Origin: Methylococcaceae bacterium UBA4132
Lineage (GTDB): Bacteria; Pseudomonadota; Gammaproteobacteria; Methylococcales; Methylomonadaceae
Direction: 5' to 3'
Length of the DNA stretch: 7,479 bases
NCBI GenBank assembly: GCA_002380945.1
Contig: DFWO01000017.1
Location: 1-7,479, forward strand
Below the pieces are notes generated by a model. That model saw nothing but the letters and a program-made list of their open reading frames with translations, was not told the DNA's origin and did not search any database. Both the position numbers and the translations under genes were made by a program. Each line of letters begins with the position of its first letter. The stretch's first letter is position 1. This document shows positions 1 to 5,037 of the stretch, piece after piece.

Positions 1-74
1 ACGTAAATCCAAATGTTATTCCAAGTCCATGACTATGTTACTTTATTCTGTTTGCCTTTTGATGCTTCAGCGTA

Positions 75-770
75 ATGGTAATTTTGATGCTATTTTTAAT
101 TAACAATACCGTTTTGGTTAGTTTGGCAGGGTGATCCTGAATCTGTAATTTCTTACACTGTTGAAAATTGTTTAGTTGAAAATCTAAGTGCGATATTTTA
201 TTTAATCGGCTTTCTAATTTGCTTGGTATCAATTAAACAAAATAGAAATGTGCGCCTTGCAATAATTTGGGCTTTTTTGTGCTTCTTATTTCTTGGTGAA
301 GAAACAAGTTGGTTTCAAAGAATACTCGATTATTCAGTACGTTCAGTTGAGCAAATAAGTGCTCAACATGAATTTAATCTCCATAATTTAAACATATTTA
401 ATAACGATACCACAGAAGAAATTATTAAAGAGGGATTTAACATTAATAATCTAATAAAATGGCTATGGGGTTCCCAGAGGATATTTCAAATAGGTTATTT
501 TAGTTATTTTCTCATTTTTCCATTTTGTAAACCAAACTACAATAAATGCTTTAAAAGCATACATTGGTTATAAAAAACCTGATACAAGTTTTATTTTTAC
601 TTTAATCTTTTTGTCATTTGTTCTTTCTGAATCTAGATATCAAGAGTGCAGCTAGAGAAGTCAGAGAAATGCTTTATACTTATTTTATATTAATATATGT
701 CATTGTTTATGCAGAAGAATCTTATGACGTAGATAATCTCTCCAAATTAATCAGAACTGTAGATAAATAA
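75..770 (+). pseudogene. Decayed gene for a small multi-pass membrane protein (FNLHNL-type), at least three frameshifts
   Basis: No single frame is open across this stretch, but consecutive pieces in three frames read as one membrane protein. A hydrophobic N-terminus begins at ATG 75 (MVILMLFL...) and stops at 132. Another frame continues from about 121 to 540 with DPESVISY, VENCLVENLSAIFYL, a second membrane segment, GEETSWFQRIL (about 295-327) and FNLHNL (373-390). A third frame continues from about 542 (NALKAYIGYKKPDT, then a hydrophobic stretch) to a TAG at 653. The first frame then resumes near 642 (KSAAREVREMLY, a last hydrophobic segment, YAEES) and ends at TAA 768-770. The GEExSWxQR and FNLHNL motifs recall a family of uncharacterised bacterial membrane proteins with GEEISWGQR and EFNLHNL; its function is unknown to me. 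Composition is far more AT-rich than the rest (16 G/C in 60 bases at 361-420). The longest intact piece starts only at a TTG (223) and would lack both ends. I infer a dead, probably acquired gene. Confidence 0.68.
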
Positions 771-791
771 GGTTCATCTACGGTTCTGATT
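749..791. terminator. Hairpin spanning the pseudogene stop codon, possible terminator
   Basis: Bases 749-764 pair with 776-791 over 16 positions. The only imperfection is T758 against G783, which is a G-U pair in RNA. The 11-base loop (765-775) contains most of the TAA that ends the decayed gene. No clear run of T follows the right arm, so an intrinsic terminator is only one reading; a relic palindromic repeat is another. Confidence 0.45.
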
Positions 792-855
792 TAATGAGTA
801 CCCTACTGCTTCAAAGATATTAAAGGTTTGCGTTAATAACACAATCAATAAGCTC

Positions 856-935
856 GTGGGCTGAGTGAGTTTACAAACCCCGATAAAAAAAGCACACTGT
901 ATAAATGTTGGGGTTCGTACCTCACCCCAACCTAC
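856..935. repeat. Interspersed inverted-repeat element, copy 1
   Basis: Two 26-base arms, 856-881 and 910-935, are imperfect reverse complements; most differences are G/A or C/T transitions, plus one or two gaps. They flank a 28-base centre. A tighter inner hairpin, GTTGGGGT (907-914) with ACCCCAAC (924-931), sits within and beside the right arm. The right arm, read on the - strand, matches about 21 of 26 bases of the - strand reading of the repeat at 3043-3080, so this is a dispersed family. Its - strand translation gives a GWGEVRTPT-like stretch inside a 64-codon open frame (774-968), which I regard as spurious. The element ends 39 bases before hisE. Confidence 0.7.
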
Positions 936-974
936 AAAATCAACCAACAAAAAACAACCAAACCCCACGCAAAT

Positions 975-1292
975 ATGAACGATACATTATTCCAACTCGC
1001 CGAAGTCTTAGAACAACGCAAAACTCAAACTGCTGATAAATCTTATGTTGCCAGCTTGTATAATAAAGGTTTAGACACCATCTTAAAAAAAATCGGTGAA
1101 GAAGCCACCGAAACGGTGATTGCTGCTAAAGGCGGCGATAAACAACAAATCATTTATGAAATGGCAGATTTGTGGTTTCATTGCATGGTGTTGTTAGCGC
1201 AACAAGAATTGCATCCTGATGATGTGTTGGCAGAATTGCAACGCCGTTTTGGTTTGTCAGGACTGGAAGAGAAGGCGCAGCGCAAGCAGTAG
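975..1292 (+). CDS. hisE: Phosphoribosyl-ATP pyrophosphatase
   Basis: HisE hydrolyses phosphoribosyl-ATP to phosphoribosyl-AMP and pyrophosphate, the second step of histidine synthesis, in the cytoplasm. The 105-residue product has the usual length of a stand-alone HisE and the all-alpha MazG-like fold signature: YNKGLDTILKKIGEEATE at about 29-46 with acidic residues E42, E43 and E46, then IIYEMADLWFHCMVLL at about 59-74 with E62 and D65. These acidic residues coordinate the metal ion in this superfamily. ATG 975 is the only sensible start, but there is no Shine-Dalgarno sequence before it; the upstream bases are A/C-rich. In many relatives hisI (or a hisF-hisI pair) lies directly upstream; here the upstream DNA is a repeat and a decayed gene, so hisE is separated from the rest of the pathway. 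Downstream lie tatA, tatB and tatC, a conserved neighbourhood in beta- and gammaproteobacteria. Confidence 0.95.
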   Translation: MNDTLFQLAEVLEQRKTQTADKSYVASLYNKGLDTILKKIGEEATETVIAAKGGDKQQIIYEMADLWFHCMVLLAQQELHPDDVLAELQRRFGLSGLEEKAQRKQ

Positions 1293-1309
1293 GGTGTGCA
1301 TTGCACACC
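1289..1309. repeat. Palindromic repeat, GTAGGGT family, copy 1
   Basis: The core GGTGTGCATTGCACACC (1293-1309) is two perfect 8-base arms around a single T. It starts directly after the hisE stop codon (TAG 1290-1292), and its leading GTAGGG overlaps that stop. A second copy in the opposite orientation lies 13 bases downstream at 1323-1343. It may act as a weak terminator or mRNA-end hairpin after hisE, but no T tract follows. Confidence 0.8.
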
Positions 1310-1322
1310 TTAAATGATTCAT

Positions 1323-1343
1323 GGTACGCAATGCGTACCCTAC
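1323..1343. repeat. Palindromic repeat, GTAGGGT family, copy 2 (inverted)
   Basis: The core GGTACGCAATGCGTACC (1323-1339) is two perfect 8-base arms around a single A, followed by CTAC. Read on the - strand it is copy 1 with TG changed to AC in one arm and CA changed to GT in the other, so pairing is kept. Together the copies form a head-to-head pair between hisE and tatA. A possible fragment, GTACCCTAC, recurs at 798-806. Confidence 0.8.
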
Positions 1344-1347
1344 GCGA

Positions 1348-1372
1348 CTTTCAGGTTTTAAAAACCTGAAAG
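1348..1372. repeat. Second palindrome type (CTTTCAGGTTTT arms)
   Basis: Two perfect 12-base arms, 1348-1359 (CTTTCAGGTTTT) and 1361-1372, surround a single A. The sequence is unrelated to the GTAGGGT palindromes five bases upstream. It lies 38 bases before the tatA start and is preceded by no gene of its own, so I read it as another interspersed palindrome. As a hairpin in mRNA it would lie in the tatA leader. Confidence 0.75.
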
Positions 1373-1400
1373 GTTTGGTAAAAATTTATCCCTCTATATT

Positions 1401-1404
1401 GGAG
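1401..1404 (+). promoter_or_regulatory. Ribosome binding site of tatA
   Basis: GGAG lies six bases before ATG 1411. It decides the start: an in-frame ATG at 1321 would add 30 residues encoded by the palindromes and would push the membrane helix away from the N-terminus, which TatA does not tolerate. Confidence 0.8.
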
Positions 1405-1410
1405 TCAACC

Positions 1411-1632
1411 ATGATAACTGTTCCTAAATTATTAATTCTCTTAGCCATTATTATGGTGGTATTCGGCACAAAAAAACTGCGTAACATTGGCACTGATTTG
1501 GGCGAAGCGATACGCGGTTTTCGTACTGCGTTAAAAGAAGGCGAGGGTGAAAAAGTCGCTGAATCCGATGACGTTAAAGATAAAGTTATCGAAGGTGAAA
1601 CAACTACCAGTAAAACCGACGAAAAAGTGTAA
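1411..1632 (+). CDS. tatA: Twin-arginine translocase subunit TatA
   Basis: TatA oligomers form the transport path for folded proteins in the Tat system of the inner membrane. The 73-residue product, from ATG 1411, has the family layout: a short N-terminal membrane helix (about 4-17), the FG hinge (F18-G19), then TKKLRNIGTDLGEAIRGF (20-37), the amphipathic helix lying on the membrane. A charged, disordered tail rich in Glu, Asp, Lys and Thr follows. Aligned on the FG hinge, the conserved polar residue near the helix start (Gln8 in E. coli) falls on Lys6 (VPKLLIL), which is unusual. A longer reading from 1321 runs through two palindromes and is rejected. The gene ends five bases before tatB and is probably co-transcribed with tatB and tatC. 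TatE is a paralogue of the same shape, but the place in front of tatB favours TatA. Confidence 0.94.
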   Translation: MITVPKLLILLAIIMVVFGTKKLRNIGTDLGEAIRGFRTALKEGEGEKVAESDDVKDKVIEGETTTSKTDEKV

Positions 1633-1637
1633 TCGTC

Positions 1638-1967
1638 ATGTTTGAAATAGGCTTTTCTGAATTGATGATGGTCGGCTTGGTGGCTTTGTTAGTGATAGGT
1701 CCTGAACGTTTACCAAAAGCCGCACGATTGGCTGGTTTTTGGTTAGGTAAAACTCGTGCCATGATTACAGCCGTTAAAGCAGAAATTCAAATTGAACTAC
1801 GTGCCGAAGAAATGCGCCAGATATTTAAAGAAGAATCGGGTTTACAAGAATTTCAGCAACTGGTCGATGAAACTAACGAAACCGTACAGTCGATTCAATC
1901 CTCTATCACTTCACTGTCGCAAGATGGTGTTGATTTAACAAAACGTCCTCCTCATGAGCTTGAATGA
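1638..1967 (+). CDS. tatB: Twin-arginine translocase subunit TatB
   Basis: TatB joins TatC to form the receptor that recognises twin-arginine signal peptides. The product has 109 residues. MFEIGFSELMMVGLVALLVIG forms the N-terminal membrane helix with the conserved Glu8, followed by the GPERLP hinge (21-26), which separates TatB from TatA. A long amphipathic and charged helical region (about 27-95) and a short polar tail follow. At 109 residues it is shorter than the E. coli protein, as is common in other gammaproteobacteria; the variable tail accounts for this. It starts five bases after the tatA stop with no clear Shine-Dalgarno sequence, so it probably depends on translation of tatA. Its last 14 bases overlap the start of tatC. 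Confidence 0.95.
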   Translation: MFEIGFSELMMVGLVALLVIGPERLPKAARLAGFWLGKTRAMITAVKAEIQIELRAEEMRQIFKEESGLQEFQQLVDETNETVQSIQSSITSLSQDGVDLTKRPPHELE

Positions 1968-2736
1968 TTTTGACCCGCACACCTCGCCGTTTTTAAGTCA
2001 TCTGATTGAATTGCGTGATCGCTTATTAAAAGCGATTTTAGCGGTGTTATTAATTTTTCTGCCGCTGTCTTTTTATGCCAATGATATTTACAGTTTTCTT
2101 GCTGAACCGTTACTAAAACACCTGCCAGAAAACAGCACCATGATTGCCATTGATGTGGCATCACCATTTTTAACGCCGTTTAAATTGGCATTAGTCGCTG
2201 CGGTATTTTTAGCTGTGCCGATTATTTTGTATCAATTTTGGGCGTTTGTTGCACCTGGTCTGTATAAAAGCGAACGTCGTTTGGTGTTGCCCTTATTGGT
2301 TGCCAGTACGCTGTTATTTTATCTGGGCGTAGTGTTTGCTTATTTTGTGGTGTTCCCGTTGGTGTTCGGTTTTTTAACTACCACAGCTCCTGTCGGTGTG
2401 TCGGTGATGACCGATATTAGTAAATATCTGGACTTCATTTTAACGATGTTCTTTGCGTTTGGGGTATGTTTTGAAGTGCCGATATTTACTATCGTATTGG
2501 TGTGGACGGGCTTTACGTCACCCGAAGAACTAGCAGATAAACGCCCTTATGTGATTGTCGGTGCGTTTATTATCGGGATGTTATTAACCCCGCCCGATGC
2601 CATTTCGCAAACATTGTTAGCAGTACCGATGTGGTTGTTATTTGAAATTGGCTTGTTATGTTCACGGTTTTTCGTGCAGTCGGGTGATGATGAAAATTAT
2701 CCTAAAATCGCCGAAGAACACGAAACTGATTTGTAA
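1954..2736 (+). CDS. tatC: Sec-independent protein translocase TatC
   Basis: TatC is the six-helix inner-membrane core of the Tat receptor and directly contacts the twin-arginine motif. The 260-residue product is full length. The cytoplasmic N-terminus carries SHLIELRDRLL (15-25), with the conserved Glu and Arg. Other hallmarks are ANDIY (42-46), YQFWAFVAPGLYKSERR (93-109, with the signal-binding Glu107), FAFGVCFEVP (167-176, with Glu174) and LTPPDAISQTLLAVPM (211-226). Hydrophobic segments lie near 25-41, 75-97, 113-138, 157-184, 198-211 and 217-236. It is strikingly similar to E. coli TatC over its whole length. ATG 1954 lies inside tatB in another frame, a 14-base overlap that implies translational coupling. 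No terminator is visible in the 78 bases before the next gene. Confidence 0.97.
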   Translation: MSLNDFDPHTSPFLSHLIELRDRLLKAILAVLLIFLPLSFYANDIYSFLAEPLLKHLPENSTMIAIDVASPFLTPFKLALVAAVFLAVPIILYQFWAFVAPGLYKSERRLVLPLLVASTLLFYLGVVFAYFVVFPLVFGFLTTTAPVGVSVMTDISKYLDFILTMFFAFGVCFEVPIFTIVLVWTGFTSPEELADKRPYVIVGAFIIGMLLTPPDAISQTLLAVPMWLLFEIGLLCSRFFVQSGDDENYPKIAEEHETDL

Positions 2737-2803
2737 AGTTTAAGTAATTTTACTGTATGGTAGAGCGACTGCACAGGCTACATATTTTTTAAGACATGGT
2801 GTT

Positions 2804-2807
2804 AGGA
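2804..2807 (+). promoter_or_regulatory. Ribosome binding site deciding a GTG start
   Basis: AGGA lies seven bases before GTG 2815. A nearby ATG at 2807 is out of frame and reaches a stop after two codons, so GTG is the start of the lipoprotein gene. Confidence 0.65.
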
Positions 2808-2814
2808 TGAAATT

Positions 2815-3012
2815 GTGAGATATTCGATTTTTATTGTAAATTTTTTAGTTCTCAGCACGTTATGTGGCTGTGTATCTGAGCAAATAATATATTCATCTGG
2901 TCAAAATTGGCAACGCAACGAATGCAGCAAACTCGCAGATAACCAAGCGCGTGAACTTTGCACCAATAAAGCAAATATGTCATACGACACTTATAAGCAA
3001 GAAGTTAAATAG
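2815..3012 (+). CDS. Small lipoprotein of unknown function
   Basis: The 65-residue product, from GTG 2815, has a lipoprotein signal peptide: Arg2, a hydrophobic core (about 4-16) and a lipobox LCGC with the acylated cysteine at 19. The mature part is only about 47 residues, polar, and has two further cysteines (C37, C49) that could form a disulfide in the periplasm. It holds GQNWQRNEC (29-37), ARELC (45-49) and a closing YDTYKQ (57-62). Very short proteobacterial lipoproteins with this pattern of GQ-W, two Cys and YD-Y near the end exist, but I know of no assigned function. Val at +2 would be compatible with outer-membrane sorting, inferred from the rule that Asp at +2 retains lipoproteins in the inner membrane. 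It lies 78 bases after tatC and converges on tgpA, with the repeat at 3043-3080 between them. It may share the tat transcript or have its own promoter. Confidence 0.75.
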   Translation: MRYSIFIVNFLVLSTLCGCVSEQIIYSSGQNWQRNECSKLADNQARELCTNKANMSYDTYKQEVK

Positions 3013-3042
3013 AAAACAACAATGGTTAGGGAACTAGCAAAA

Positions 3043-3080
3043 GTAGATATTGGGGGGGAGCGTAACTCACTCCAATCTAC
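3043..3080. repeat. Interspersed inverted-repeat element, copy 2, at a convergent gene junction
   Basis: GTAGAT (3043-3048) and ATCTAC (3075-3080) bound an imperfect hairpin whose left arm carries a run of seven G (3052-3058) and whose right arm carries CTCCAA (3070-3075). The - strand reading matches the element at 910-935 at about 21 of 26 positions. It sits between the convergent lipoprotein and tgpA genes, and its right arm runs into the tgpA coding end, supplying the last three codons and the stop. It could end transcription from both sides, though no T tract is evident. Confidence 0.65.
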
Positions 3081-5037
3081 GATCATTCAATTTAAACCCC
3101 CCCACCAATTTAGCAAATGTCACAAAATCCTCGCGTGTGGATACTCTGCCATAATGTAGCTGAATAAATGCGTTGGTAATGTGATCAATTGCCTCCGTTT
3201 GTTCTGGCAACGCTAGTTTAGCGCGTTGAGCAAAATCCATTGCCCCTTCACGGTCAGTTCTAATTAATCCTGCGGGTTGTAGTTTCTGACAAAATTGTTG
3301 ATAAAGACGTAATGCAGGATCGATGGCTTTTTTCTTTTGATACAGTAATAACAGGGCTAATAAAACGGTGATTAAACCGACTAAAGCCATTAGCCATTTC
3401 ATCATGGCTTTAAAATCATGAATGCCGAAGCTGGATAGAAAGTCTGATTGATTGCTACTGTCGTAGTTGACTACCCAGCGTTGCCATTGGTAATCGGCAT
3501 TATTCCAAAGTTGACTCATTTGTTTTAGCCAGTTTTCCTGCTGTTGGCTGTTGCTGGTTTCAAAACGGATGTCACTGCCCAGTTCTAATAAATTAATATC
3601 GAGTTGTTGTTCAATGCGTTCTGGTGCAACGGCAGCGGTGGGGTCAACTCGCGCCCAGCCTTGATTTTCTATCCAGACTTCTGCCCACGCGTGGGCGTGG
3701 GCTTGTTGGATTTCCAAAAAATTACCGACGGTATTAAATTTGCCACCTTGATAACCTGTGACGACTCGCGCGGGGATATGAGCAGTACGCATTAAATACA
3801 CGAAAGCAGAGGCGTAATGGCTACAAAAACCACGCTTGGTGTTAAATAAGAAGCTCTCGATAGGGTTTTCTTCCATCAGTGGCGGCGTGAGGGTGTAATG
3901 AAAATCCTCTGTTTTGAAATGATTGAGTGTTTGGCTAATAAAGTTTTCAGGTTTATCGTCAAATCCATGTAATTGGCTAACGAGTTGTTTAATCTTATCG
4001 GAGGGTTCACTTGGTAATTGAGTGCTGTCTTGGTATTCGAGTTGTGTCAGATAACCTGTGTTGTATTGCGTATAAGAGGTGATTTGATATTCTGTGCGTT
4101 TATGCGGATTTTCTGGGTTGATGAGTTGGTAATGTCCATTTTGTTCTAAGGGGGACGCATATTGTGCGGGTATATCTAACGCAAACACCCAGTTTTTTTC
4201 CTGTGCTTCCATCAATAGCGTGTATGAATACGCTGTTCCTGCATAGCTAGGTTTGGCTAATTGCGCTTTAAATCGTTGACTATTCGTCTGTGTCCAGCGT
4301 TTACCATCGGTATATGACAGCACAGGACCGCGCCAATAACGGTATTTAGGTGGTGGTATCGCACCTGTAAATTTAACGCGAAATACCAGTTCTTCGGATG
4401 TGCCTAAGTCGCTAATAGAACCTGGTTCCATGCTATCGCTTAAACCAATTTTGGCTTTATTTTTTTCTTCAAATAGCATCCAGCGTGGAGCTTCTACACG
4501 GGGAAATAACACGAAAATCACGGTCGCCATTGGCATGGCTTGCAGGAGAATCACAGCCGCCGTTTTTAAGGCAGCGCGCGTGTGTATTTGAATGCTGTTA
4601 ATGGCGACTAAGGTGGCAAACAATACGCAACACACTGCCAGAATATAGGCTGCCATAAATAGGCTTTGTTGGTATAAAAATAAGGAGGCAGCAACGATAA
4701 ATGCGAGAAAGACGACGAGGTAAATGTCACGCTCCGTTTTAATTTCCAATAGTTTTAAGCCGAGCGCGAGTATGAATAAGTTGGTGCCAGCATCACGTCC
4801 AAGTAAGCCTCTATGTTGATGACTCACTAACAGTATCAAGGCAAATAACATTAAAAAATATAGCAAGCGGGTGGTAGGAAGATACTGAGGTTGCCATATT
4901 CCTGCAAAACGCCAACCTAGCATCAAGCAGAAAAACCCAAACATCGCAGGCGGAATGTTAGCAACGTGCGGTAACACAATTAGCCCGACCGAGGTCAGTA
5001 AAAAAATGAGGATGTTTTTATAATGCGGTGTGTTCAT
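3067..5037 (-). CDS. tgpA: TgpA-like membrane protein with periplasmic transglutaminase domain (DUF3488 plus transglutaminase core)
   Basis: From ATG 5037 the product has 656 residues, usual for the family. About six or seven hydrophobic segments fill residues 8-180. A periplasmic region of roughly 370 residues follows, then one more membrane helix (about 547-566) and a cytoplasmic tail of about 90 residues. The transglutaminase core shows the full papain-like triad: Cys405 in RGFCSHYASAF, His449 in HAHAWAEVW and Asp465 in VDPTAAV. In Pseudomonas aeruginosa a protein of this type is essential, which points to a role at the envelope; its substrate is not established. The start at 5037 overlaps the upstream DUF58 stop as ATGA, so translation is probably coupled; a longer reading from 5085 adds 16 residues inside DUF58 and is less likely. 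The last codons (RLE and stop) come from an interspersed repeat, so the extreme C-terminus may differ from that of relatives. A run of seven C (3097-3103) encodes Gly-Gly near the end. Confidence 0.9.
   Translation of the reverse strand: MNTPHYKNILIFLLTSVGLIVLPHVANIPPAMFGFFCLMLGWRFAGIWQPQYLPTTRLLYFLMLFALILLVSHQHRGLLGRDAGTNLFILALGLKLLEIKTERDIYLVVFLAFIVAASLFLYQQSLFMAAYILAVCCVLFATLVAINSIQIHTRAALKTAAVILLQAMPMATVIFVLFPRVEAPRWMLFEEKNKAKIGLSDSMEPGSISDLGTSEELVFRVKFTGAIPPPKYRYWRGPVLSYTDGKRWTQTNSQRFKAQLAKPSYAGTAYSYTLLMEAQEKNWVFALDIPAQYASPLEQNGHYQLINPENPHKRTEYQITSYTQYNTGYLTQLEYQDSTQLPSEPSDKIKQLVSQLHGFDDKPENFISQTLNHFKTEDFHYTLTPPLMEENPIESFLFNTKRGFCSHYASAFVYLMRTAHIPARVVTGYQGGKFNTVGNFLEIQQAHAHAWAEVWIENQGWARVDPTAAVAPERIEQQLDINLLELGSDIRFETSNSQQQENWLKQMSQLWNNADYQWQRWVVNYDSSNQSDFLSSFGIHDFKAMMKWLMALVGLITVLLALLLLYQKKKAIDPALRLYQQFCQKLQPAGLIRTDREGAMDFAQRAKLALPEQTEAIDHITNAFIQLHYGRVSTREDFVTFAKLVGGFKLNDRRLE

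Noticed and set aside
38..232. 64-codon open frame on the - strand at the left edge
   Set aside because: It is Lys/Asn/Ile-rich in AT-rich DNA, lies antisense to the better supported decayed gene, and has no recognisable motif.
223..573. Intact 116-residue gene starting at TTG 223
   Set aside because: The same frame is coherent upstream to about 121, and the protein continues in other frames after 540, so this is one fragment of a broken gene.
774..968. 64-codon open frame on the - strand
   Set aside because: It runs through the inverted repeat at 856-935; the peptide (GWGEVRTPT) is the translation of the repeat, with no family resemblance or binding site.
1321..1410. 30-residue N-terminal extension of TatA
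   Set aside because: It is encoded by two palindromic repeats, and a good GGAG site precedes ATG 1411, which restores the normal TatA N-terminus.
1952..2167. Antisense open frame across the start of tatC
   Set aside because: It is a shadow of tatC with no independent features.
3683..3696. Perfect 14-base palindrome GCCCACGCGTGGGC
   Set aside because: It encodes the conserved HAHAW segment around the catalytic His of tgpA and is explained by codon choice.
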